From: Curtobacterium sp. MCSS17_015
Lineage (GTDB): Bacteria > Actinomycetota > Actinomycetes > Actinomycetales > Microbacteriaceae
Assembly (NCBI RefSeq): GCF_003234265.2
Contig: NZ_CP126256.1
Span: 1,240,001-1,304,000, forward strand
Direction: 5' to 3'
Length of the DNA: 64,000 nucleotides
Translations under genes and position numbers: made by a program
In this document: positions 1 to 9,254 of the stretch, piece by piece
Layout: every line of letters begins with the position of its first letter
Position numbering within the stretch: position 1 is the stretch's first letter
The notes under the pieces: generated by a model
What the model was told of the DNA's origin: nothing
The model's input: only the letters and a program-made list of their open reading frames with translations
Database searches by the model: none

Positions 1-1
1 C

Positions 2-2140
2 GGCGTCAGCACGAACATCCCGTTCCTGCAGGCCGTCCTCGAGGACCCGGACTTCGCCCGCGGTGACGTCTCGACCGCGTTCATCGCCGAGCGTCCGCAG
101 CTGTTCGACGGCCACGTGTCGAAGGACCGCGGCACGAAGGTCCTCAACTGGCTCGCCGACGTCACCGTCAACAAGCCCAACGGCTCACCCGCCGCGCACG
201 TGGTCGACCCGGCGCTGAAGCTGCCGACCACGGACCTCGCGGCACCGGTGCCGGAGGGACAGCGCGACCTGCTGCTGCGCGTCGGTCCGGCCGCGTGGTC
301 CGAGGCGCTCCGCGCGCAGACCGCCCTCGCGGTGACCGAGACGACGATGCGGGACGCACACCAGTCGTTGCTCGCCACCCGGGTCCGCACGAAGGACCTC
401 GTCGCGGTCGCCCCGCACGTCGCGCGGCTCACCCCGCAGCTGCTCAGCGTCGAGGCCTGGGGCGGTGCGACCTACGACGTCGCGCTCCGGTTCCTCGGCG
501 AGGACCCCTGGGAGCGCCTGACCGCGCTGCGTCAGGCGATGCCGAACATCCCGATCCAGATGCTGCTGCGCGGTCGCAACACCGTCGGCTACACGCCGTA
601 CCCGACCGAGGTGACGGACGCGTTCGTCGCCGAGGCCGCCGCCACCGGCGTCGACGTGTTCCGGGTCTTCGACGCGCTGAACGACGTCGGTCAGCTGCGT
701 CCCGCCCTGGAGGCCGTGCTCGCCACCGGCACGGCGGTCGCGGAAGCGGCGCTCTGCTACACGGGCGACCTCCTCGACCCGGCCGAGGACCTGTACACGC
801 TCGACTACTACCTGCGACTCGCGGAGCAGATGGTCGAGGCGGGCGCGCACGTCATCGGGATCAAGGACATGGCGGGGCTCCTCCGCGCGGGTGCTGCGGA
901 GAAGCTCGTCGGCGCGCTGCGCGAGCGCTTCGACCAGCCCGTCCACGTGCACACGCACGACACCGCCGGTGGTCAGCTCGCGACGCTCCTCGCGGCCTCC
1001 CGTGCCGGTGCGGACGCCGTCGACGTCGCCGCGGCACCGATGGCCGGGACGACCAGCCAGCCGAGCATGTCGGCCCTCGTCGCCGCACTGGCCCACACCG
1101 AACGCGACACCGGCATCGACCTCGGTGCCGTCGGGGACCTCGAGCCCTACTGGGAAGCGGTCCGCCGCGCCTACGCCCCGTTCGAGTCCGGGCTCGCCGG
1201 GCCGACCGGCCGCGTGTACAAGCACGAGATCCCGGGCGGACAGTTGTCGAACCTCCGACAGCAGGCCATCGCCCTCGGGCTCGGCGACCGGTTCGAGCAG
1301 GTCGAGGACTGGTACGCCGAGGCGAACCGGATCCTCGGCCGTCCGACGAAGGTCACGCCGTCGTCGAAGGTCGTCGGCGACCTCGCGCTCCAGCTCGCCG
1401 CGGTCGACGCCGACCCTGCCGACTTCGAGCAACACCCGGAGAAGTACGACGTGCCGGACTCGGTGATCGGCTTCATGGCGGGCGAACTCGGCGACCTGCC
1501 GGGCGGGTGGCCGGAGCCGTTCCGGTCGAAGGTCCTGGCCGGGCGGGACATCCGGATCGAGGTCACCCCGGTCCCGGAGCACGAGCGAGCAGCCCTCGGT
1601 ACTCCGGGCACCGTCCGCCAGCAGGCCCTCAACCGGCTGCTGTTCGAGCAGCCGACCCGGCAGTTCCAGCAGGTCCGCGACGAGTTCGGCGACCTGTCGG
1701 TGGTCCCGACCGTCGACTACCTCTACGGCCTGCGCCAGGGGGAGGAGCACGTGGTGCCGCTCGGCAAGGGCGTGAACCTGCTCGTCGGGCTCGAGGCGAT
1801 CGGCGAGGTCGACGCCCGGGGCATCCGGACCGTGATGGCCACCATGAACGGGCAGCTGCGGCCGGTGGCCGTGCGTGACCGGTCGGTCGTCGTCGAGACC
1901 AAGGCCGCCGAGAAGGCGGACCGGTCCGACCCGAAGCACGTCGCAGCCCCGTTCTCCGGGGTCGTGACGCTCAAGGTCGCCGTCGGTGACGTCGTCGAGG
2001 CCGGTCAGGCCGTGGCGAGCATCGAGGCGATGAAGATGGAAGCGGCCATCACGGCTCCCGTCGCGGGGACCGTCGGCCGTCTCGCGATCCCGGTGACCCA
2101 GCAGGTGGACGCCGGCGACCTCCTGGTGGTGCTGCAGTAA
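2..2140 (+). CDS. pyc: Pyruvate carboxylase, C-terminal part (5' truncated by window)
   Basis: Biotin-dependent carboxylation of pyruvate to oxaloacetate (anaplerosis, cytosol). The reading frame is open from base 2, so the start and most of the N-terminal biotin carboxylase domain lie outside the window; 712 codons are visible. After a biotin-carboxylase tail ([14 protein letters not shown]) comes the carboxyltransferase TIM barrel, recognisable from [17 protein letters not shown] and GIKDMAGLL and followed by the VHVHTHDT metal/substrate motif. The C-terminus is a biotinyl domain with the EAMKMEA biotin-attachment motif, whose second Lys-flanked position is the biotinylated residue. Single-chain architecture fits Pyc rather than a split oxaloacetate decarboxylase. 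The def start codon follows the stop by one base, so the two are probably co-transcribed. Confidence 0.96.
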   Translation, partial: GVSTNIPFLQAVLEDPDFARGDVSTAFIAERPQLFDGHVSKDRGTKVLNWLADVTVNKPNGSPAAHVVDPALKLPTTDLAAPVPEGQRDLLLRVGPAAWSEALRAQTALAVTETTMRDAHQSLLATRVRTKDLVAVAPHVARLTPQLLSVEAWGGATYDVALRFLGEDPWERLTALRQAMPNIPIQMLLRGRNTVGYTPYPTEVTDAFVAEAAATGVDVFRVFDALNDVGQLRPALEAVLATGTAVAEAALCYTGDLLDPAEDLYTLDYYLRLAEQMVEAGAHVIGIKDMAGLLRAGAAEKLVGALRERFDQPVHVHTHDTAGGQLATLLAASRAGADAVDVAAAPMAGTTSQPSMSALVAALAHTERDTGIDLGAVGDLEPYWEAVRRAYAPFESGLAGPTGRVYKHEIPGGQLSNLRQQAIALGLGDRFEQVEDWYAEANRILGRPTKVTPSSKVVGDLALQLAAVDADPADFEQHPEKYDVPDSVIGFMAGELGDLPGGWPEPFRSKVLAGRDIRIEVTPVPEHERAALGTPGTVRQQALNRLLFEQPTRQFQQVRDEFGDLSVVPTVDYLYGLRQGEEHVVPLGKGVNLLVGLEAIGEVDARGIRTVMATMNGQLRPVAVRDRSVVVETKAAEKADRSDPKHVAAPFSGVVTLKVAVGDVVEAGQAVASIEAMKMEAAITAPVAGTVGRLAIPVTQQVDAGDLLVVLQ

Positions 2141-2141
2141 C

Positions 2142-2636
2142 GTGACCGTCCGTCCCATCCGCCTGTTCGGCGACCCCGTCCTCCGTTCGCCCGCCGACCC
2201 GGTCCGCATCGGGTCCGACGGAGTCCGCGAGCTCGTGCAGGACCTCATCGACACCGTCAAGGAACCCGGTCGTGCCGGCGTCGCGGCGCCACAGATCGGC
2301 GTCGGGCTCCGGGCCTTCTCGTACAACGTCGACGGCGAGGTCGGGTACGTCCTCAACCCGGAACTCGTCGAGACCGCTGGCGAGCCCGAGCTCATGGACG
2401 AGGGGTGCCTGTCGGTGCCCGGCCTGGCGTACCCCACGAAGCGGTTCCCGTACGCGAAGGTGCGCGGTGTCGACGTCGACGGCGCCGAGGTCGTGCTCGA
2501 GGGCACCGGCCTGATGGCGGAGGCACTGCAGCACGAGTGCGACCACCTCGACGGCACCGTCTACGTGATGACGCTCGACCCGGAGACCCGTCGTCAGGCG
2601 CTCCGCGACATCCGCGCGCAGGACTGGTTCCACTAG
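2142..2636 (+). CDS. def: Peptide deformylase
   Basis: Removes the N-formyl group from nascent proteins; metalloenzyme in the cytosol. The 164-residue product has all three family motifs: GVAAPQIG at about 46-53, EGCLSVPG at 87-94 (metal-ligand Cys89) and QHECDHLDG at 130-138 (His131 and His135 metal ligands, Glu132 catalytic). The GTG start lies one base after the pyc stop, which suggests translational coupling. Length is typical of type I/III bacterial deformylases. Confidence 0.96.
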   Translation: MTVRPIRLFGDPVLRSPADPVRIGSDGVRELVQDLIDTVKEPGRAGVAAPQIGVGLRAFSYNVDGEVGYVLNPELVETAGEPELMDEGCLSVPGLAYPTKRFPYAKVRGVDVDGAEVVLEGTGLMAEALQHECDHLDGTVYVMTLDPETRRQALRDIRAQDWFH

Positions 2637-2825
2637 GGCTCGACCGACCACTGCGCGCCGCGGATCGTCACGCTTCCGTTGCCGCCCTGGGCGTCGTAGG
2701 CTCCGGTCGACGGCCTCGTGCACTCCCGACGTGCCGCGCCCGGAACGGGGGCTCGGCGCGGCCGGGCCGTCTGCGTACCGTTGCCCCGTCCACAGGGCAC
2801 CGGATGACCAGGCAGGGGACAGCAC

Positions 2826-5048
2826 ATGCACGACCACACTCCCATCTCGCGCGCCACACGACGAGCGTTGGCCGTCGCCACGGCCGTCGCGGTCGCGGCG
2901 GGTCTCGCCGTCGGCGTGACCGTCGGCTCACCGGGCCGCGCGACCGCGGCGCCCGCGAGCGAGTCCGAGGCCGCGGACTACGCCAGCGACGTCCACGGCG
3001 ACGCCTGGGACTTCACCAACTCCTCGGACTTCAACACGGACTTCTCGGGGACCCCGGCTCGGGTCACGGGCGGCGCACTCAAGGTCGACCTCGCACCCGG
3101 CAACCGCCTGTTCATGGTGCACTCCATCTCGGGCAGCCTGGCGACCGGTCGGGACGGCGCGCGGCAGCCGGTGGACCCCGCGCGGTACTCGCGACTGACC
3201 TTCTCGATGGACCAGCCGCTCACGAAGCACATCGGCGCGGTCTACTGGTTCACCTGCCGTGAGCAGACCTCGGCCTGCGGCGGTGGGTTCACGTTCCCCA
3301 TCGTGCAGGGCCCGCACGTGTACAGCTTCGACCTGACGGCGAAGTCGAACCTGCTCGCGAAGGTGCCGTGGCGATCGGCGAAGAAGGTGGTCTTCCGCGT
3401 CGACCCCGTGATCCTCGCCAACGGCTCCGGGAACACCGGGAAGCAGGCAAGCATCGACTGGATGCGCCTGCACGCCGCACCGGATGCGACGCACCCGCAG
3501 GCGGGCATGCCGGCCGGGACCTACAGCGGGTACACGGTGACGCCGCGACCGCAGCTCGTCGTCGACAGCCCGAACCCGACGCAGGGGCAGGACTACGCGA
3601 CCGCCACGACCGGTCGGCCGTGGAACTTCACGTCGGCCGCGGCCACGTCGCGGGTCAGGTACTCGAACACGACGGTGTTGGCGCGCGACAGCCGTGGCAT
3701 CACCGCCCGCAACAACGGCCCGCGGCAGAACGACCCGCAGGTGCACCTCCCGGTCTCCCGGCTCGCCGGCAGCACCTACCACCACCTGCAGTTCGACCTG
3801 ACCTACGACGGCCCGTTCGACCTGTCCGGTTCGGCGGGCGGCGGCAAGATGGCGAGGGCGATCTGGAACGTCTCGGGCACCGGGACCCCGCAGATCAGCA
3901 ACGACATCCTCACCTACTCGTCGGGCAACGCCGCCGAGACGACCGTCGACCTCACGGCGCAGAACCCGCTCGACGAGGACGCCATCGCGCCGAAGGCCGG
4001 CTGGGGTGGGCAGACGATCACCGGGCTGCGCTTCGACCCGAACGAGGACCCGGGCAAGGCGGTGTGGCACCTGAAGTCCGTGCACCTGCGCGCCGATCCG
4101 GCGGCGACCGGGTCGACGAACGTGACGTTCCACGACAACGCCTGGGTCGCGGGGAGCACGGCGGACGTCGCGGTGAGGACCGGCAGCGGCGGATGGCAGC
4201 GGATCGCATCGGGCGTGGCCGTGACGAAGGGGTCGAACACCGTGCCCTTCCGGCTCGGGTCACGGCCAGCCGGCAAGTACGCCGTCCAGGTGACGCTGCG
4301 TCACCCCGACGGCAGCTCGGACAGCGAGACCGCGAGCGCTCCCGTCGTGATGAAGGCGGGTGCCGCGGTGGACCCGGCGACGTCGCACGACCCGATCGGC
4401 AACTTCGAGCGCGGCACCGGCACCACGAGCGGCGTCACCTTGACCGGGTGGGCCTACGACCCCGACGCGAGCGCGGTGCAGGTCCGGGTGTACGACCGCA
4501 CCTCGGGCTCCCGCTCCCTCGGCACGGTCACGACGTCGATCGCCCGGAGCGACGTCCGGCGTGCGCGTCCGGCTGCCCCGGCGAACAGCGGATGGTCGCT
4601 CACCGTGCCGCTCTCCGCCGGCTCGCACAAGATCTGCGCCTACGGCCTCAACACCGGTCCCGGCACGACCAACCCCCTGCTGGGCGCCTGCCGGCAGGTG
4701 ACGGTGGGCGTGGACCGGTCACACGACCCGGTCGGCCGCCTCGACACCGCGACCGTGGGCAGCGGCGGCGTCACCGTCACGGGCTGGGCGTACGACCCCG
4801 ACACGCGCGATCCGCTCTCCGTCGCCTTCTACGACCGCACCTCGGGGTCGCGGCACCTCGGCCGGGTGTCGACCTCGGTGGCACGTCCGGACGTGGTCCG
4901 AGCGCACCCGGCAGCGCCGGCGAACTCCGGGTACGCACGCACGATCGCCCTGTCGAAGGGCACCCACGAGCTCTGCACGTACGGCATCAACGTCGGTGCC
5001 GGGACGACCAACCCGCTGCTCGGGTGTCGGTCCGTCACCGTCCGCTGA
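2826..5048 (+). CDS. Secreted modular protein with duplicated beta-sandwich-like modules and two C-terminal ~105-residue repeats
   Basis: I do not recognise a named family. The 740-residue product starts with a signal peptide (R-rich n-region, Ala/Val core, GRATAAPAS cleavage region near residue 40). Two related modules of about 210-220 residues follow: one opens with DYASDVHGDAWDFTN and ends near SIDWMRLHAAPDATH, the other opens with DYATATTGRPWNFTS and ends near VWHLKSVHLRADPAATG. Both look all-beta and carbohydrate-binding-like. A short linker domain leads to two C-terminal repeats, each beginning SHDPIG or SHDPVG, containing TGWAYDPD and YDRTSGSR, and ending in GTTNPLLG. No catalytic motif is visible, so an extracellular binding or adhesion role is inference. 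Start ATG follows an AGGGGA Shine-Dalgarno sequence. Confidence 0.8.
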   Translation: MHDHTPISRATRRALAVATAVAVAAGLAVGVTVGSPGRATAAPASESEAADYASDVHGDAWDFTNSSDFNTDFSGTPARVTGGALKVDLAPGNRLFMVHSISGSLATGRDGARQPVDPARYSRLTFSMDQPLTKHIGAVYWFTCREQTSACGGGFTFPIVQGPHVYSFDLTAKSNLLAKVPWRSAKKVVFRVDPVILANGSGNTGKQASIDWMRLHAAPDATHPQAGMPAGTYSGYTVTPRPQLVVDSPNPTQGQDYATATTGRPWNFTSAAATSRVRYSNTTVLARDSRGITARNNGPRQNDPQVHLPVSRLAGSTYHHLQFDLTYDGPFDLSGSAGGGKMARAIWNVSGTGTPQISNDILTYSSGNAAETTVDLTAQNPLDEDAIAPKAGWGGQTITGLRFDPNEDPGKAVWHLKSVHLRADPAATGSTNVTFHDNAWVAGSTADVAVRTGSGGWQRIASGVAVTKGSNTVPFRLGSRPAGKYAVQVTLRHPDGSSDSETASAPVVMKAGAAVDPATSHDPIGNFERGTGTTSGVTLTGWAYDPDASAVQVRVYDRTSGSRSLGTVTTSIARSDVRRARPAAPANSGWSLTVPLSAGSHKICAYGLNTGPGTTNPLLGACRQVTVGVDRSHDPVGRLDTATVGSGGVTVTGWAYDPDTRDPLSVAFYDRTSGSRHLGRVSTSVARPDVVRAHPAAPANSGYARTIALSKGTHELCTYGINVGAGTTNPLLGCRSVTVR

Positions 5049-5123
5049 CGCGCGCTCCGGCACCCCCGGTGACCGGGGCGGGGGACGCCCGTGGGGGACG
5101 GTCCGTGACACCCGGACGCGGGA

Positions 5124-5154
5124 TTGTCGCGCTGTCCTGATCGCGAGGTACCGT
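5124..5154 (+). promoter_or_regulatory. Candidate promoter for the 43-aa small ORF
   Basis: TTGTCG at 5124-5129 and TACCGT at 5149-5154 are separated by 19 bases, ahead of the small ORF at 5207. The same hexamer pair, with an 18-base spacer, precedes cydA (59301-59330). The long spacer makes this tentative. Confidence 0.35.
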
Positions 5155-5206
5155 GTTGCCCAGTCGGTCACCCGCCGGCGGTCCCCACTCACCCAGGACG
5201 AGCACG

Positions 5207-5338
5207 ATGGCACCCCAGAACGACGAGCTCAGCTCGCACCGCACCCGCACCAACCGCCGCCCCGAGCAGGTCTCGACGAGCACCGCCGCGACCGCGGTCC
5301 TCGACCCGATCGACGCTCCCGAGGTCCCGCAGGCCTGA
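5207..5338 (+). CDS. Possible small protein, 43 residues, unknown function
   Basis: The ATG at 5207 follows AGGACGAG and opens a 43-codon frame. The product begins MAPQNDELSSHRTRTNRRPE and ends DPIDAPEVPQA: a charged, Arg-rich first half and an acidic, Ala/Pro-rich second half. It has no signal peptide, no membrane segment and no cysteine. It has its own candidate promoter upstream and a perfect 15-bp terminator stem starting 33 bases after the stop, so it sits in a complete transcription unit within a 395-base gap between larger genes. Coding status is unproven; no family is recognised. Confidence 0.4.
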   Translation: MAPQNDELSSHRTRTNRRPEQVSTSTAATAVLDPIDAPEVPQA

Positions 5339-5370
5339 TCCGTCCGGCCTGTCGCCGCCAGGCGACGCAC

Positions 5371-5413
5371 TGGAGGCCCGTCACCCGTCTCATGGACAGG
5401 TGACGGGCCTCCA
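5371..5413. terminator. Bidirectional terminator, 15-bp perfect stem
   Basis: TGGAGGCCCGTCACC (5371-5385) pairs perfectly with 5399-5413 across a 13-base loop. It lies between the + strand small ORF and the convergent acyl-CoA ligase gene. It shares the GGAGGCCCG core with stems at 10663-10720 and 51645-51684. Confidence 0.8.
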
Positions 5414-5443
5414 GGCGGTTGCGGGGTCCTGCGGACGCGGCGG

Positions 5444-7330
5444 TCAGTGCCGACGCCGCGACGGCACGACCGGCGTCGACGTGGTCTGCACCGCAGAGCC
5501 CGAGTAGATGTGCTCGATGTCGGCGGCGAAGTCGCGGAGCACGACCGACCGCTTGACGGTGAGCTTCGGCGTGAGGTGACCCGAGCCCTCCGTCAGCTCC
5601 ACGTCCACGACCGAGAATGACCGGATCGACTCGGCGCGGGACACGCGTCCGTTCGCGGCGTCCACCGCCTCCTGGACCGCCTGCTGCACGCGGTCGTCAC
5701 GGGCGGCCTGGCCAGGGGTCAGCGCGGGCGTGATGCCGCGGGCCTCGCACCAGCCGGGGAGCATCTCGCGGTCGAGCGTGACGAGCGCGGCGACGAAGGG
5801 CTTGCCCTCGCCGACCACGACGACCTGGGCGACCAGCGGGTGCTCGCGGATGGCGTCCTCGAGCGGGGCCGGCGCGACGTTCTTGCCGCTCGCCGTGACG
5901 ATGAGCTCCTTCGCCCGCCCGGTCACCGTGAGGACGCCGTCCGGGTCGAGCCGGCCGAGGTCGCCCGTACGGAACCAGCCGTCCCGGAACGCGGCGGCGG
6001 TCGCCTCCGGGTTCTGCCAGTAGCGGTCGAAGACGTCGACGCCACGGATGAGGATCTCCTGGTCGTCGGCGATCCGGACCTCGACGCCGGGGAGGGCCCG
6101 GCCGACGGTGCCGATCCGGAGCTCGGTGGCACGGTTCACGGTCGCCGGGGCGGTCGTCTCGGTGAGCCCGTACCCCTCGAGGATGTGCACGCCGATGGAC
6201 CGGAAGAAGTGCGACAGCCGGGGAGAGAGCGGCGCGGACCCGCTGATCGCGTAGCGGACCCGGCCGCCGAGCGCGTCCCGGAGCTTCGCGTACACGAGCT
6301 TGTCGAAGAGCCGGAAGCGCAGCGCGAGTCCGAACGGCACACGACCGGCGGCGACGGCCTCGGAGTGCGCGACGGCGGTGGCGGCGGCGGCACGGAAGAC
6401 CCGGCCCTTGCCGCCGAGGTCGGCCTTCTGCTCCGACGAGTTGTAGATCTTCTCGAACACCCGGGGGACGGCGAGCAGGAAGGTCGGCTTGAAGGTCGAC
6501 ACCGCCTTGAGCAGGTCCTTCGTGTCCGGTTCGTGCCCGACGAGCACCCCGGCCGAGACGGACATCGCCGCGATGAACCGGGCGAAGACGTGGGCCATCG
6601 GGATGAAGAGGAGCGTGGACGCATCGCCGGAGACGACCTCGGACATCGCCTCGGTGGAGTTCTCGACCGTGGCGGTGAAGTTGTCGTGCCGGAGCACACA
6701 GCCCTTCGGCCGACCGGTCGTGCCCGAGGTGTAGATGATCGTCGCGTCGTCACGGCCCGAGACCGTGGCGGTCCGACCGTCCAGTTCCGCGTCGCTGACG
6801 TCCTCGCCGAGCCGTGTCAGGTCGTCGAGGCCGCCGCCGTCGATCGTCCAGTGCTGGCCGAGGTGCGGCAGGTCGGGGGCGATGCCCGCGACACGACGAG
6901 CGTGCTCCTCCTTCTCCACCACGATCGCGACGGACTCGGAGTCGGACAGGATGTGCCGGATCTGGTCGGGCGCGCTCGTCTCGTACACCGGGACGGACAC
7001 CAACCCCGCGGTCCAGACCGCGAAGTCGACGAGCGTCCACTCCATCCGGGTCCGCGACAGGATCGCGACGTGGGCGCCCGGTTGCAGGCCCGCGGCCACG
7101 AAGCCCTTCGCGATGCCACGGACGCGAGCCAGGACGTCGGCGGCGCTGATGCCGGTCCAGGTGTCACCGGTGCGCTCGGCGAGGATCGGGCGGTCCGGGG
7201 TGAGCCGCGCCCGGTCGGAGAGCAGGCGCGCCGCCGAGCCGTGGTCGGGAGCGACCGGGCCGGTGTCGTGTTCGGCGGGTGTCCCGCCCCTGCTGGTGGA
7301 CGTGGTGCGGTCGGCACGCTGATCGGTCAC
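5444..7330 (-). CDS. Long-chain fatty-acid--CoA ligase (AMP-forming)
   Basis: Activates fatty acids to acyl-CoA via an acyl-adenylate. The 628-residue product belongs to the ANL superfamily. It has the P-loop-like motif YTSGTTGRPKG near residue 200, the GYGLTETTAP motif near 385, the WFRTGDLG region and a C-terminal KELIVTASGKNVAP segment containing the A10-type region. The chosen GTG at 7330 has GAGGGAG six bases upstream. An alternative ATG at 7396 also has a GGAGGAG seven bases upstream and would add 22 residues. Divergent from the ROK kinase; the intergenic space is under 150 bases. Confidence 0.92.
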   Translation of the reverse strand: MTDQRADRTTSTSRGGTPAEHDTGPVAPDHGSAARLLSDRARLTPDRPILAERTGDTWTGISAADVLARVRGIAKGFVAAGLQPGAHVAILSRTRMEWTLVDFAVWTAGLVSVPVYETSAPDQIRHILSDSESVAIVVEKEEHARRVAGIAPDLPHLGQHWTIDGGGLDDLTRLGEDVSDAELDGRTATVSGRDDATIIYTSGTTGRPKGCVLRHDNFTATVENSTEAMSEVVSGDASTLLFIPMAHVFARFIAAMSVSAGVLVGHEPDTKDLLKAVSTFKPTFLLAVPRVFEKIYNSSEQKADLGGKGRVFRAAAATAVAHSEAVAAGRVPFGLALRFRLFDKLVYAKLRDALGGRVRYAISGSAPLSPRLSHFFRSIGVHILEGYGLTETTAPATVNRATELRIGTVGRALPGVEVRIADDQEILIRGVDVFDRYWQNPEATAAAFRDGWFRTGDLGRLDPDGVLTVTGRAKELIVTASGKNVAPAPLEDAIREHPLVAQVVVVGEGKPFVAALVTLDREMLPGWCEARGITPALTPGQAARDDRVQQAVQEAVDAANGRVSRAESIRSFSVVDVELTEGSGHLTPKLTVKRSVVLRDFAADIEHIYSGSAVQTTSTPVVPSRRRH

Positions 7331-7457
7331 GGCAACTCCCTCGTCGGCCGGTTCGATGTGAGTCCGCTCATCGTCGAGTCGGCTCACACTCAGCATAGGA
7401 CGACTCCTCCCGAGTTCGGTGAGCGTCCGACCGTTCGGTGCGGACGCGTCGACCCGG

Positions 7458-7463
7458 TAGGCT
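7458..7463 (+). promoter_or_regulatory. -10 box of a leaderless promoter for the ROK kinase
   Basis: TAGGCT ends eight bases before the GTG at 7472, and no Shine-Dalgarno sequence lies between them. Transcription would therefore start at or next to the start codon. Confidence 0.55.
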
Positions 7464-7471
7464 CCGTGTTC

Positions 7472-8425
7472 GTGCATGCCATCGGAATCGACATCGGGGG
7501 CACCAAGATCGCGGGAGCGGTCGTCACGGAGCTCGGCGAGATCCTCGCCGAGGACCGCGTCGCCACGAACGCTGCGGACCCGATCGCCATGCTCGACGAC
7601 GTCGTGTCGATGGTCGAGCGCCTCAGACTCCAGCACCAGGTCGGTGCGGTGGGGGTCGCGGCGCCGGGCTTCATCGACGCCTCGCAGTCGATCGTCTACT
7701 ACACGCCGAACATCCGGTGGCGGAACGAGCCGCTCCGCCAGAAGCTGCAGGAGCGCCTGGGCGACCTGCACATCACGGTCGACAACGACGCGAACGCCGC
7801 CGGCTGGGCCGAGTTCCGATTCGGCGCCGGCCGTCTGGTGTCGGACATGACCATGCTCACCATCGGCACCGGGGTCGGTGGCGCGATCGTCACCGAGGAC
7901 CGCCTGTTCCGGGGCGGGTTCGGCACCGGCGGCGAGATCGGCCACCTGCGCATCGTCCCGAACGGCCTGCCGTGCGGGTGCGGCGCCCGCGGCTGCATCG
8001 AGCAGTACGGCTCCGGTCGCGCGCTGCAGCGGATGGCGAACGACGTCGCGGACGCCGGCGGCATCGGCGTGGCGTTGGCCGAGGCCCGTGACGCGAACGG
8101 CGGGCACCTCGACGGCGCGGTCGTCGGGGACCTCATCCTCGCCGACGACCCTGGCGCCCTCGCGGCACTCCGCCGCCTCGGTCGGCACCTGGGCGAGGCG
8201 TGTGCGTCGCTGTCCGCGGTGCTCGACCCGCAGCTGTTCGTCTTCGGTGGCGGGGTCGCGAGCGCGGGGGACCGGCTGCTCGAACCGATCAAGCAGGCGT
8301 ACCTCAACAACCTGCCGGCGCGTGGATACCACCCGGAGCCCGACTTCGTCATCGCCGAGCTCGTCAACGACGCCGGCGTGGTCGGAGCCGCCGACCTCGC
8401 CCGCATCCACGCCCGCACGGCCTGA
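7472..8425 (+). CDS. glk: ROK-family glucokinase
   Basis: Phosphorylates glucose to glucose-6-phosphate in the cytosol. The 317-residue protein has the ATP-binding DIGGTK at 7-12, the sugar-binding VDNDANAAG region near 103-111 (catalytic Asp in NDAN), GTGVGGAIV, GEIGH at 154-158 and the ROK zinc cluster CGCGARGC at 168-175. There is no N-terminal helix-turn-helix, so it is a kinase rather than a ROK repressor. Specificity for glucose and for ATP over polyphosphate is inferred from similarity to actinobacterial glucokinases. GTG at 7466 is an in-frame alternative start. The acyltransferase gene follows after 28 bases. Confidence 0.9.
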   Translation: MHAIGIDIGGTKIAGAVVTELGEILAEDRVATNAADPIAMLDDVVSMVERLRLQHQVGAVGVAAPGFIDASQSIVYYTPNIRWRNEPLRQKLQERLGDLHITVDNDANAAGWAEFRFGAGRLVSDMTMLTIGTGVGGAIVTEDRLFRGGFGTGGEIGHLRIVPNGLPCGCGARGCIEQYGSGRALQRMANDVADAGGIGVALAEARDANGGHLDGAVVGDLILADDPGALAALRRLGRHLGEACASLSAVLDPQLFVFGGGVASAGDRLLEPIKQAYLNNLPARGYHPEPDFVIAELVNDAGVVGAADLARIHARTA

Positions 8426-8453
8426 CCCGCACCCCCACCCGACGGAGTCGACG

Positions 8454-9179
8454 ATGCTCTACTGGCTGCTGAAGAACTTCGTGCTCGGCCCGCTCATCCT
8501 GACGCTGTTCCGACCGTGGGTGATCGGACGCGAGAACGTCCCCCGCTCCGGCCCGGTCATCTTCGCCTCGAACCACGTGTCGTTCATCGACTCGGTGATC
8601 CTGCCCGCCGTGCTCGACCGGCGGATGTCGTTCCTCGCCAAGAGCGACTACTTCACCGGACGCGGGCTCAAGGGCTGGGCGACGAAGACGTTCTTCAACG
8701 CCATCGGTCAGCTGCCCATCGACCGCTCCGGCGGCAAGGCGTCCGAGGCGTCGCTCCGCACCGGGCTGCAGGTCCTGGCCCGCGGCGAGCAGCTCGGCAT
8801 CTACCCCGAGGGCACCCGCAGCCCGGACGGCAAGCTGTACCGCGGCCGGACCGGCATCGCCCGGATGGTGCTCGAGGGTCGCGTCGTCGTCGTGCCCGTC
8901 GCCATGGTCGGCACCCGCGAGGTCCAGCAGATCGGCCAGAAGTTCCCGAAGTTCAAGCGGGTGGGCGTCGTCTTCGGCAAGCCGCTGGACTTCTCGCGCT
9001 TCGAGGGGCTCGAGACCGACCGGTTCATCCTCCGGAGCGTCACGGACGAGATCATGCACGAGCTCCGCGGCCTGAGCCGGCAGGAGTACGAGGACGTCTA
9101 CGCGACGAGCGTCAAGGAGCGCGCGACGACCGCACGCGAGACCGTCATGCGGGAGCGTCGGGTCACCCCCGGACGGTAG
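8454..9179 (+). CDS. 1-acyl-sn-glycerol-3-phosphate acyltransferase (PlsC family)
   Basis: Transfers an acyl chain to lysophosphatidate or a similar acceptor in membrane phospholipid synthesis. The 241-residue protein has a hydrophobic N-terminus (about residues 4-20) for membrane attachment, the catalytic HX4D motif in NHVSFID at 40-46, and the glycerol-phosphate-binding PEGTRS at 118-123. The start ATG is reached after GGAGTCGACG. It lies just downstream of the glucokinase and is probably co-transcribed. The exact acceptor is not determinable from sequence; several Actinobacteria encode multiple paralogs. Confidence 0.92.
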   Translation: MLYWLLKNFVLGPLILTLFRPWVIGRENVPRSGPVIFASNHVSFIDSVILPAVLDRRMSFLAKSDYFTGRGLKGWATKTFFNAIGQLPIDRSGGKASEASLRTGLQVLARGEQLGIYPEGTRSPDGKLYRGRTGIARMVLEGRVVVVPVAMVGTREVQQIGQKFPKFKRVGVVFGKPLDFSRFEGLETDRFILRSVTDEIMHELRGLSRQEYEDVYATSVKERATTARETVMRERRVTPGR

Positions 9180-9182
9180 GCT
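9177..9182 (+). promoter_or_regulatory. -10 box of aroG, overlapping the upstream stop codon
   Basis: TAGGCT begins with the TAG stop codon of the acyltransferase gene and lies about 70 bases before the aroG start. Confidence 0.45.
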
Positions 9183-9254
9183 CGGACAGTCCCGCAACCG
9201 CCGGGGCGCCGTCCGCGTGACGGCCGCGTGCGACCAGAACACCGAGGTGCAGCC

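Noticed and set aside
7331..8410. N-terminal extension of the acyl-CoA ligase frame across the glucokinase gene
   Set aside because: The ROK kinase on the other strand is unambiguous, and the extension has no homology; Shine-Dalgarno-supported starts exist at 7330 and 7396.
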